A DNA stretch of 23,469 nucleotides from Cylindrodendrum hubeiense (Eukaryota > Ascomycota > Sordariomycetes > Hypocreales > Nectriaceae). This document shows, piece by piece, positions 1-9,579 of the stretch. The number at the start of each line of letters is the position of its first letter. The first letter of the stretch is position 1. The notes beneath the pieces are model-generated. The model ran no database searches. It was not told where the DNA came from and saw only the letters and a program-made list of their open reading frames with translations. Position numbers and translations under genes: made by a program. The stretch lies in NCBI GenBank assembly GCA_014621425.1, contig JAANBB010000548.1, forward strand, positions 1 through 23,469, given 5' to 3'.

Positions 1-2
1 CT

Positions 3-899
3 GCTGCGGCGGCGGTCAAGATGCAGCGCGAGATTGACGAGCTGGTGCTCGAGGGCCTGTTCAGCCTGAGCCACCGCCGCACCAATTTCCGCACTACGTC
101 CGAGGCACCCGCTGCACTGGGCACCAAGAGCAAGCCGCGCATCTTGCAGGAGCCTCTGCCGAAACTCACCTCAGATAGCCTCTGGTCTGTGCGGGATCAG
201 CCCCCTGCACCGGCTGCGCTAGACTGGCTCGCCATCTCGTCGTCCAAGCCGAGGACCTCGTCGGTTGCGTCGTCGTCGGATACCGAGTTCCTGGACGCCA
301 CCAAGCCGTCCACTGCCGCCTCGTCGGTCGCTTCCTCTGTGACTTCCGACGACGCCGACTCGAAGCCGGCCCGTCGCCTGGAAGCCACCCCGGCGCAGTG
401 GCTCGAGGCCCTCCAAGCTGCCATCTCCGCAAGCAAGGGTTCCGCCACCCTGGCCGGCAGGGACCAAGCGCTCGACAGCTCCGAATCCCCATCAGATGCT
501 TACCAACTGTGGTCCAAGCGCGATGATGACATGGCCGACGAGGCCGCTGATGACAACTCCATGTGGCGGCCCTCGTCATCGCCGCCGACCAACCGCTACC
601 TGGAACTCACCGCGACACCCGGCGCACTCGACGAAAGCCAGCTCCGCGCCTCGGCAGAGACACTGCGCCGCGGCGGAAAGCTGCAGGCCCGTCCTCCGCC
701 TCCGGTCTTCCACGGCTCGACCCACTCGGCCTTTGCTGCCGGCGTCAGCGAGACTCCCCGCGACTTCAGCGCCCAGGGTCTCTGGACGTCGGACCCTGCT
801 GCCGCCGCTGCCGCCACGGCTGGTGCCACGATCCAGGAGGAGCGTGCCTGGCTTGACAAATCGCTCCGGCAGAGCTTGTCCCTGGTGCAGCTTTGGTAA
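3..899 (+). CDS. C-terminal part of an unrecognised low-complexity protein (5' truncated)
   Basis: The frame is open from the first bases of the window: six codons (AAAAVK) precede the first ATG at 21. The gene therefore most likely begins upstream, and 21 need not be the start. I do not recognise the protein. Counting from the ATG, residues 1-25 look like an ordered helix end. The remainder is rich in Ser, Ala, Pro and Asp and is probably disordered. Trp-containing motifs recur: LWSVRD at 54-59, LWSKRD at 163-168, LWTSDP at 254-259, and a terminal LW at 291-292. Two further segments, DWLAI and QWLEAL, also carry Trp. There is no membrane segment or catalytic motif. Codon use is strongly C/G-ending, like the tubulin gene, which supports real coding. 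The stop is TAA at 897-899. It converges on the minus-strand gene ending at 3768. Confidence 0.75.
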   Translation, partial: AAAAVKMQREIDELVLEGLFSLSHRRTNFRTTSEAPAALGTKSKPRILQEPLPKLTSDSLWSVRDQPPAPAALDWLAISSSKPRTSSVASSSDTEFLDATKPSTAASSVASSVTSDDADSKPARRLEATPAQWLEALQAAISASKGSATLAGRDQALDSSESPSDAYQLWSKRDDDMADEAADDNSMWRPSSSPPTNRYLELTATPGALDESQLRASAETLRRGGKLQARPPPPVFHGSTHSAFAAGVSETPRDFSAQGLWTSDPAAAAAATAGATIQEERAWLDKSLRQSLSLVQLW

Positions 900-953
900 G
901 CTGGCCTGGACTTGAATGACCTGGGACCCTGCGGGGGTTGCTCGCTTCCGAGT

Positions 954-1001
954 GGGGTTCTGTTGGGGGGGATCCTTGGGGGTATCCTCGGGATCTCGGG
1001 G
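954..1001 (+). other. Putative G-quadruplex in the 3' UTR of the first gene
   Basis: Five G-runs lie on the sense strand at 954-957, 965-971, 978-982, 990-992 and 998-1001. Loops are 7, 6, 7 and 5 nt. This fits the usual G3+N1-7 pattern with one spare run. The first run begins 55 nt after the stop codon, so it would be in the transcript. Folding is inferred from the pattern alone. Confidence 0.5.
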
Positions 1002-2310
1002 TGCTGTATGACGACAATTACAAAGCACGGGGCGCCTTGACGGCGCATGACTTTTCATGACTTGGAAAAAATTGGAAATCCTCAATGAATTGAAGGGGAA
1101 TAAACATGTGCGATGCAGATGCACGCACCACTGGGGAGATGACGCAAGCGAATTTGGAAATCTGTTATGATTCGGATCTTGTTTTATTGTCTCTATCCTT
1201 GTATACCAGCGTTCCTTTTATCATGTAACTAGCAAGCGAAAACAAAAAGCATGGATTCTTTTTTCTCTCTTGAACACTTTCTGGCCCAGTCCGTCGCATT
1301 GATTCTGCCCTGTATTTGTGAAAGGTGAGTCGCGTGAGACCTACCTGGCCTTGTTGCCCACGTATATCCATCCTGGACCCTTTTTTTTCATCCTGTGACG
1401 CCGCAGGTACTGTCGTGTGATGTTTTGAATCTTCTGGTTCGGCTTCTTATGTCCGTCGCGGCCTTGTATGTCCGTCCGAAATCACTTCACCTGAGCGCAT
1501 GGAGTCATACCTGTGAACCAACCTTGATGTGCAAAACAAGGTAATGTGAAGCGCAACCGAGCAAAACAATGCCAGCATGAGGAAGGTGGTGGTGAAATGA
1601 TCCCACCCAAGAACCAGCCCTTCTCACTGGGATTTCATCCGAGTCGGAAGTGTGAGTGGGTGGTCGTGGTTATCGTCGTTGGTGCTCTGGGGATACTCCT
1701 CCCGTGACGACAGAAGCTGCGAGGGAGGGTTGTTGCTACGCGTTCCTATCATTGTTCGTCTGGCCATGAGGTGGGGACGGTCCCTGGCTATAATGTGTGT
1801 GTTGTTGAGCTGATTTCGTCCCGACGGGCCGTGGATAATTGGGCCATTGTGGAGGTATGGCAAGATGGATGGATTGGATAATGTCGAGCACGAGATGGTC
1901 TTTAGCTGTGTTTCTTGGACCATCATCGTCCTTCATATCGGGTTATTATTGCTCTTCCTAGAAGCTGATGTTTGCGCATCCGAGTAGTGGAGCACGGCAG
2001 AGTGTTGCTATTCGCACGCATCAGATACATCACTCATGCATGTATGGATGACTTCAGTATGGATACATCATCTTATATGACGTAACTTACCCATTTTGGG
2101 CCCGCAAGGTGAGTCTTATACATCAATAAGGCATACGACTTGCATATAGATAGATATAAAGAGAATAGGTATTAAACAAATACAGCTGCAAGGACTATTT
2201 ATAAGTCTGAGGGTATCTTATTGTTTGTTTCCTACTATTTTGTACGCAATGCAGAGCAGTATTGCTAAATGTATAATGCAGTCTCAGTGTTAAAATTGCA
2301 AGTGATATGC

Positions 2311-2330
2311 GTGCGCGCGCGTGTGTGTGT
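2311..2330. repeat. Alternating purine-pyrimidine (GC/GT) microsatellite
   Basis: Twenty bases alternate G with C or T (GTGCGCGCGC followed by five GT units). It lies in AT-rich intergenic DNA. Such tracts can adopt Z-DNA and vary in length between strains. Confidence 0.8.
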
Positions 2331-2910
2331 AGTGTAAATGGCAATATTTGTGTGGCATGTTGCATCGAAAAACAGACTCGGCCTGATATCGTGGCAATCA
2401 ACACGAGCAGCACTATTTTCGCACTGCCAAAGGCCATCCTCTCGCGTCATCTCTGTAACTAACCAAGATGCTAGGCTCTCTTCTCTTATCTTCCTCGACT
2501 TTGCTCTCTTTTGTCCACCTCATCACCTCAGCGAAACCCACCTCCGAGGCTACCTCACCCACAACCAATAACTCGGTTCACAACTCTCACGCGGTTTGGT
2601 TCAGTTCTTTAGAGGTAGTAAATCATCATGGCGTTAAGCTCTATCCATGCATGCAATCATAAAGAACAAGCAGAGCGTACAAGTATACGCTTAATGCGAC
2701 GTGAGACCTTTCACTTGTTCCCCTTCTCCTACACCATCCGTCCAGCATCCCCCATATCCGTATATTTGCCCTGCCCATCCCAGCCTTTATGTTATCCCAA
2801 ACCCCGAAAAGTAGAAGAAAAAAGGAACCCCCGGTGTTCCATGGATTTTTTTGTGTGCTGCTTCTTCTTCATCCTCCATGTTTTCTTTCCTCTCTTGTAG
2901 CTGTTTTCAT

Positions 2911-2932
2911 TGCATGCATGTATGTATGTATG
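2911..2932. repeat. TATG/CATG tetranucleotide microsatellite
   Basis: A run of TGCATGCATG followed by about three TATG units in the convergent intergenic region. No gene overlaps it. Confidence 0.8.
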
Positions 2933-3767
2933 CCTCCTCTCTCATTCCTGCCTTCTCGCTCTTCCCCATCGCAATGCGTGGCATGAGTTCGTTGCAAAAA
3001 AAAAATCTTCCTTGTCGAGAGAAAGGACATCATCTTCTCGAGCTTGGAGAGCATCGTCTTTCCATCCCATCCCCCTTTTCCCTCCTTTAATAATCGTCAA
3101 AGCATTAAGGCGTACCAGAAGGGCACTAATAAAAGAGAGAGAAAAGAACAAAAGAAAGTGACGTTTCCTCGTACCACACAAAGGGAACTACACAAGAAAA
3201 TAAACCGTTAAAAATATAACCCTCACAAGTTATACCCGTGTGAACAAGTACCGACATCCACCGCCGTAGCGTTTGTTTGTCCTGTCTACCTATTACTTGT
3301 GAGGGGCTCATTAGAGAGGCATATCCTCATTAAGGGCATTGAATGTATGTATGCTCCTTAAGTTTGCCTCTTTGGGTCGTCCATCTGGCGTGCAAGTCAT
3401 GGCCGCATCACATTTCCGTGAGCGTCATGGATTCGTCATCACCACTGCCATTGGATTGGCAGGGCTAACGTAACCAGCGTTGTCGAAAGGAAACCATCAG
3501 CCAAAAAGAAGCCTTTTAGCTGAGTAGTATCCAGACGGGGTCGAGAAGATTCGGGTACAGGTAGTGGACTGCCATAATGTCGTAGCTTCTCGGGGTCGAC
3601 TATCGCCTATCGAAGCGAGCGTACCCTTTAAGCCATGCGAATGTAATCGAACAAAAACCCTGGACCTCCGAGACCGTCGCTATGCAAACAAAATTCCACA
3701 AAATCTTTTGTACACGCTCATGCAAGAATGCAGAGCACCTGTTGATAGCCTCCAAACGGAGTGATGT

Positions 3768-6700
3768 TCAGCCGACTGTCATCATCTGCATCCGTTGGGG
3801 CAGGCTGGAGGGCGAGTTCTCTGTTGATGTGCCCTCCATGAGAGAATTGTTTCCGCGACTCCTAACTGCTCGGCGCGGCGGGCTCGAGCCTGGATCATCG
3901 AAGACGCGGGTGAAGGCAGGGCTCGATTCCAGTTGGCGTTCATGTCGAGGTGTTCGAGCAGGACTCTGTGTGATCTGGTCTGCTCGGCGGATGAGATCTG
4001 ATAGGGCGTCCCGGAGATCACCTGCCCTCTTGACCAAGGCCTTGAGGCTGTTGGTGTCAAAGTGCACCTTGCCATCGTTGGGTGATGGCTGATCAGGCTG
4101 GGTGCGATGCTGCATAGCTTCCATAACAGAACGGACAACTCCGGACACATCATGGGCTTTATGAAATCGGTTCTCGGGTGTTCGAGGGCGACTGGGCCTG
4201 TTCGGTACATGGTTTGCCTCCACTAACGGCCAGTTGCCAAATATGTCATCTTCGGGGGAGAAGACAGATCGTCGGCGAGGGGAATGTCGCTCCCGTACCA
4301 CCGCAGTTTTCGACATTGCGGGTTCTCGGCCGTCAAATGCAGCATCTAGCCGGTGCATAGAGTGGGCATCGAATCCATCGTCGCCAAAGCGTTCGTCAAT
4401 ATCGAAGGCATCAAAGTTGATCGACGACGTCGACTTCTGGTCATCATCGTCATCCTCCACCGAGTCTTCATCAGGAGATGCCAACGCAATAATTCCCTCT
4501 GCTTCTTTCCACAGGCCTCGCTGTGACCCTTCGAGCATGTCCATATCTCGGCCATGGCGACAGAGGCGCTTCAGATCGTTAACGAGGAGAGAGAATTCTC
4601 GGATGTGGCCCGAATGGGCTTTGACGCTAGGTTGTGTGGCTCGGATCGACTCTGGAACTGCAAACATCTTGTCATCTTTGTCGCCACTTCCCATGCCACC
4701 ACCGCCAAACTCGAAGTCATCATCCCAGTCTTCGCTAACTGTCTTGGTCCCCATCCCCCATGTACCATACTTGGCCCCGGCGGTTTTCGGGTCATCTGGA
4801 GAATCGTGAACGACGGGGACGCTTTGGCTGCGCACATGGGTTGGCGTGGGCCCTTTTCGAATGGCTGAGCGGCCGCCTCTAGAGTCCATCTCTTGCTTGG
4901 CGTACGCAGTCCTTGGTCGCGGGGATCGTCCTCCGGTGGAGTCGTATTTGTCGTGTGTTGGAGGCTCGCTCCAGTCAAATAGAGTGCTTAGCGGGCGTTC
5001 GCTATGACTGTCGTTACCGTTGGTGTCGAGCGTTCCGTTGCCGCTGATGTTGGCAAGGGCGAGTCGCACGTTAGGGTTGATTCTTCTTGAATTTAGTGAG
5101 CTGCCTTTGGAAGGAGGTGAAAGAGGGCTGCACGGGAAATCGTCGTCTCTAGCCCAGTCTTCGTCGAAGTCGTCATCCAAGGAAATGCGATTGAAGTCCT
5201 TGGTGGAGATTGAAACATCACGGGGTGAGGAGTCAAGCCTGAAACGGGGCCCAGACATATCTCGGCGCGCGAAGCTAGCCTCGTTCCGGTGGACTGTGCG
5301 GACGGGCGTGGGGACGCTCTCATCCTCCTCCATAATCTTATCGTCCTCATCCCACGTCCGACCGAGGATTTCCTGGATGGATAGGCGTTTCGTCTTGCCA
5401 TTACCAGCGGTACTGGGTGGCGACTCGTCATACATAGACTCCAAAGGCGTTTCAACCGCCCGTGCGCGACCCGATGCGACCGTCCGCAGAGAGTCAAACA
5501 TGGTGTCGCTCTTGAAGTCGGTGTCGTCGTCGTCACCAGACGTACAGTCCCGAGTGTCGGCCTCGGAACTCTCCATCGTAGACGTCCTGTCGTGTTGCGG
5601 TGCCCTAAGTTGTGACATCGCAGTGGAGCTGGTTGAGCTTCCAGAGGGTTGATTAGGCCGCGTGTGGTGAGTGGGCACCCCGCTGGAAGACCCTAATCGC
5701 GACGCCTCCACATGGAAACTTGAAAGTCTTGAAAGCGGGGGGACTGGCGAAGATGAGTTCCTTTTACGCGTTCGCAGCGACGCAATAGTAGCTGAGCCAA
5801 GCGCCAACCCCTGCCGGGGAGGCGATGCTGGTGAAATGGCCAATTCTAGCGGCGGATTGGCTAGAGATTCTGCGCCGGGCTGCGCGCCAGTGAGTGGTTC
5901 TGACACATGTCGCTTATTTCCGTTTCTGGACTCAGCGCCTCGCTTGGGCCGACGGATACTGCCCGAGGTCCTCGACACCCAATTGCCTGCTGACGTGAAA
6001 GGCATCGAAACGGACTTTCGTGGTACTCTTGAGGGCGTGATCTCGGGGGATGGTGATAATTCCTCAACCGGCAGAGTTGGTAAACGGGGCGACTCCTGAA
6101 TATCTGCGGCGGGTAAAAGTCTTGGTGCCGAAGCGCTGGAAACCATTCTAGGTTTAACAAGATGGGCTCGGTTGCGGTGTTCGTCGTCGCCGGTGCAAAT
6201 GCGCTTCGAATATACCAGTCGAGCATGCGGACTGAGATCACCAAAACGGCCGGGACTTGCCCGTGAACTCACACTAGCCGTCTTGGTGTGGAAAAATGAG
6301 GCCCATCCACTTCTTGTGGTTGATCGTACCGGGGTTGCGATCGAGGATGGAGCGAGGAACTCGTGGGGTCGTGAGTGATCGTCAAATGAGATTTTGTGAG
6401 GCTCGGTCGGGGTCGTTACAGTAGACTCGACCTGGAACTTTTGGAGCGTTGCGGAGCGCTGATGGCTCGTCGCGGGTCGTCGCAGAGTTGGCAAATGGGA
6501 CTTTGATCGTCGGCCTGAGGCGGCGTTTTCGTCGTTGTACTGAGTCGATGTCGATCGCTTGACGAGCTTGTTCGGAGGGAGGGAGGGTGTAGAAGGGTCG
6601 GAGGCAAGTATCGGGGCAGCAGAGCCGTGGGAGAAGATGGAGGGAGTGTCGGGGCCGATGCTGGATCTAGGGCTTTCGTGACGGGACAATGGGCGGAGGG

Positions 6701-7373
6701 ACAGGCGCCTCATCCACGATCCATTGGAAGAGATTGAGTCTCTGGACTCGGCGATGGGGGCGGGCGACTCTGATCGTCTGACGAACGACGACTTCCTGCT
6801 GCTAACCTTGGGAGTTGCTGTTTGGGCTTGCGGTTGGGGCGGTCGTTGGTAGCGGGAGAGGGGAGGTCTTGAGGCCGTCGAGGGCCGCGGGAGGGTGTGG
6901 TATTGAGAGGTCCCGTGGGGGTTCGACGCAGTGCTCGTGGCGGGTCGTGAGAATAGGAAGTTACTCGCTCGAGGGCGAAATGTCGGCTCGCGGTCGGTAG
7001 AGGGTCGTCTACTGCGGGTCGAAGGTCGGAGCGAGGGAGAGGCGGAGGTTGGTTCGGTGGGTTGGGCGAACACCAAACCACTGGCCGCTGCAGCAATGGC
7101 AGTGCCCGTTCCAACGAGCTAAAGAGAGGAAGACAAGGTCAATGATTGCTGCAAAAGGCAAATGGTAGACAAGCCACCAAAAAGGGTTTGAAGAGCGCCG
7201 AGTGATAGAATGGGGAAAGTCTATTGCAGGACTTGAGGATTTGATGTGGAGGTGGTGATGTCGGTGGAAACGGGCTGGGCAGTTTGATGTTGACTGTGTG
7301 GGCTGTGTGGATTGCGGAACGGACGAGAAGAAATGGGGAGAGTCAACAAACTTACACTTGGAACGGCCTGCAT
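3768..7373 (-). CDS. Large mostly disordered protein with acidic-Trp motifs (predicted 1122 aa, two exons)
   Basis: A frame of 1117 codons runs from 7118 to the TGA at 3768-3770. It has no ATG near its 5' end and opens directly after a TTTAG acceptor. I therefore join it to a six-codon exon, 7373-7356 (MQAVPS), followed by GTAAGT, giving 1122 aa. The following positions are in spliced numbering. Residues 7-25 are apolar and Ala/Gly-rich. Residues 30-520 are Ser/Pro/Arg-rich. Acidic-Trp motifs are EDWARDDDF at 659-667 and EDWDDDFEF at 802-810. A predicted helix lies at about 844-865 (IREFSLLVNDLKRL) and another at about 1030-1055 (SLKALVKRAGDLRDALSDLI). No enzyme motif is visible. I considered the septation-network regulators Byr4/Bfa1 and Etd1. 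The Byr4 core motifs I would expect are not visible, so the function stays unknown. The coding frame is secure; the start is not. Confidence 0.8.
7119..7355 (-). other. Predicted intron 1 of the large minus-strand gene
   Basis: On the minus strand the donor is GTAAGT at 7355-7350. The acceptor is a pyrimidine-rich CTTCCTCTCTTTAG ending at 7119, with a TTGAC branch-like site about 20 nt before it. The length of 237 nt is long for this genome type but acceptable. Splicing is phase 0. Without it the reading frame from the ATG at 7373 terminates about 50 codons later. CAG acceptors a little further downstream are possible alternatives. Confidence 0.55.
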
Positions 7374-7393
7374 GATTGCGAGGGACTCTCAAC

Positions 7394-7480
7394 TCAGGCG
7401 AGAGAGAAGGCAGTGGCTAGCATTCTAGGGGAGGGTGACGGTGGTTCTGGATACGGACGGAATGCGCATCGTCAAGCCAT
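7394..7480 (-). promoter_or_regulatory. Three short upstream ORFs in the presumed leader
   Basis: Reading the minus strand before the predicted start at 7373, there are three complete ATG-to-stop ORFs. They lie at 7480-7472 (2 codons plus stop), 7469-7425 (14 codons plus stop) and 7423-7394 (9 codons plus stop). The last ends 20 nt before the main ATG. If transcription begins upstream, for example near the CT-rich tract at about 7880-7900, they would be in the mRNA and could damp translation. The transcription start is not visible in sequence. Confidence 0.4.
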
Positions 7481-8327
7481 GGACGGTTGATTGACCTGTG
7501 TTGGCGTGTGTAGCCCAAAGGTTGAAGAAGCGTTGTAGCGATGCAACCACACCCAAAATTGCCCCAGAAGTCCGGACGGGCGATGGAACAGACGAGGGCG
7601 AGGCGATGTGACAAACAAGTCGACTACGCGGCGAGAGGCTGTGCGCTGGTCGGTGCGGTGCGCTCTCTGGTTCCTTGGGGGACCGGCGGCGAGGAGGAGG
7701 CCGAGGCGAGGGAAATCGAGGGCGCGGCGGGGGGACGAAGGACGCGCCGGCTCAAGGTGAAGCAGCCGCGTGATGGAGATCTGAAGCCGCCGCCACGGGA
7801 ACGCCGTTGGGAGCGTGTGTGTGCGAGGGGGGGACGGAGGAGGAGGGTCGGTTTCGGGTTTGGACAAGATCGGATCAGAGAAGAAGAAGGAGAAGGAAGA
7901 AAGACAATATGCGATCTCTCTTCCTTTTTTTTCTTGCACTCTCGCAAGTCCCCTGGCCCTTGTTGGTTGAAGGTGAGTTGACTGGCCGTGGAAAGAAAAC
8001 CAGCTGCGAGGAACCAAGCAAAACAGGACGACCAAGACCACTGCGTAGAGACCACAGACCACTGGCCAGACGGCTGCAGCAGGAAGCAGCACCCGCAACA
8101 TCCACTCAAAAAAGACACCCGCGGACCATAGCACCAACGGCCTGCGACCTGGAGATTGCAAGTGAGATTTGGGCGAGGACGGATCGTCTCTGCAGGGATG
8201 AGCATCAAGCCCGCGAGCCAGGGCCCCCAGGGCTCCGGCGGGCCAGCGTCCGCCTATTCCCCCTCTCACTCCAGCCTCAGGGCCCCCCAGGCCCTCTCCC
8301 AGGGCGGTACTATAGTAAGCATCGGAA

Positions 8328-8986
8328 GGTACCTCCGTACGGGCACAGCGCCCCCTCCCCCCGGAGCGCCGAGACGGCGGGGTCCAGGGCTTGCGTCTTT
8401 GCTCTTATTAGCGGGCGGAGCCACTGAATGTCTAGCGCCGCTGCGGGCCTGTAGCGGGTGGCCCAAACAACGCTGAGGTGTGAGCCTGTGGCCCTGCGCG
8501 GTGAGTTGTGGGCTTGCGGCGCGCTGCGGCGCTGCGCCTACAGCAGCCCACAGCAGGCTCGAGGCCGAAACGTACAGAGTACCTGCGGCATGATTGGGCG
8601 TGCGGCCTGGTACTGGGTCCGTCTCAGCAGCACGAGAGATTGAAGCTTCTAGATCGAGTGGAGGGCAGCCGACAGTTGAAATTGACTGACCACGAAGCGA
8701 CGTGCAGTACATACATCGTACAGTAGTGAGATGGGGATTGTCTTCGGCGCGCGGTAAAAATAATTATTTTAAAATTGATTTCTTACTGGACTCATGCAGA
8801 CGGATAGGGGACGACAGCACTCCATGTGAGGCTCGAGATTTCGGCGCTTCTCACCCTCGGTGACTGTCCGCCTGTAGTTCTCGCTCTGTCGCGCGCTCGT
8901 ATCCGATCCCGTCCCTCCTGAGGCCAGGCCGGGCGGACCCAGTCAATATCAAAGGTCCAGACTACGTAGTATAGCTACGGAGTACC
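8328..8986. promoter_or_regulatory. Cluster of TACGGAGTA-like palindromic motifs
   Basis: Related motifs recur: GGTACCTCCGTACGG at 8328-8342, CGTACAGAGTACC at 8571-8583, and ACTACGTAGT (a perfect 10-bp palindrome) at 8961-8970 followed by CTACGGAGTACC at 8975-8986. All are variants of GTAC-flanked CGGAG/CTCCG. A role as binding sites is inference from recurrence only. Confidence 0.4.
8757..8770. repeat. Perfect 14-bp AT palindrome
   Basis: AAAATAATTATTTT is self-complementary and lies inside a roughly 20-bp AT-only island in GC-rich DNA. It may be a homeodomain-type site or just an easily melted element. Confidence 0.6.
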
Positions 8987-9472
8987 ACTCCAAGAAATAG
9001 AGTGAGCCAGTTCCATCTGGGAATTTAGCGCCTGCGGGCGAGCCGCCTATCAATTTGCCGTGACCCTCTCATACACCATGGCACGGTTCCAGAGACGCAC
9101 AATTCGTGCAATACGTACGCCCAGGTAATTATTTTGGCACTCGTTCCGTCGTCGTCCGTCCCGCCCAGGCGCATTCTCATCACTCTCACACCCCCGGCCC
9201 CTGAGGGGCATCTCCGGGCGGGACACCTCACCGGGGCCTCCTTGGCTGGCCCGGGGTTACATCTCGGGCTATGCCTACAGCGGCATTTCTGTACTGCGGT
9301 GGTGCGTGGGAAGAGAGCACTGCTGGTTGGGGGAAGAAAAGGTCCAGGACGCAAACCCGATGGGATGGCGTTCGCTGCGGGAGCTGGGGAGAGCTGGGAC
9401 GAGCTGACGAGACGACTCCGGAGCCATGTCAGGCGAGGTGCGGGATCCCGTTCCTTACAGCGCCCCATCGGT

Positions 9473-9501
9473 CCCCCTTCCCCTCCTATCCCCTCCCCCC
9501 C
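9473..9501 (-). other. Strong G-quadruplex motif on the minus strand
   Basis: The plus strand has C-runs at 9473-9477, 9480-9483, 9490-9493 and 9495-9501 with spacers of 2, 6 and 1 nt. The minus strand therefore has four G-runs of 4-7 with very short loops, a high-stability pattern. No gene covers it. Confidence 0.55.
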
Positions 9502-9552
9502 TTCTTTTCGTCTATTCGTCTTTTTGACTTCCCCGGGGTCCCAGAGGCGAGG

Positions 9553-9579
9553 ACGACGGCGACGACGGCGACGACGACG
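9553..9579. repeat. Three 9-bp tandem units (ACGACGGCG)
   Basis: Two exact copies of ACGACGGCG are followed by ACGACGACG. The surrounding GAC/GGC trinucleotide tract extends from about 9549 to 9586. Frames through it encode poly-Arg or poly-Thr/Asp and are not convincing genes. Confidence 0.7.

Larger units (their letters stand above)
900..3767. other. Convergent intergenic region without a convincing gene
   Basis: About 2.9 kb separates two tail-to-tail genes. It holds a G-rich tract just after the first gene, poly-T and poly-A runs (near 1380 and 2996-3005), an AT-richer stretch at about 2040-2460, and two microsatellites. Every reading frame is short and compositionally unlike the neighbouring genes. 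The one item worth naming is a 64-codon ORF at 2468-2662 with a signal-peptide-like start, given as a finding only. The region probably includes both 3' UTRs. Confidence 0.6.

Noticed and set aside
3768..7118. Assignment of the large minus-strand protein to Byr4/Bfa1
   Set aside because: The WDDDF-type motifs suggested it, but the core motifs expected for Byr4/Bfa1 were not found. Left as unknown.
7472..8269. 265-codon minus-strand frame upstream of the large gene
   Set aside because: Its first codon is GTG. It runs through the CT-rich presumed leader and promoter and its sequence is not protein-like.
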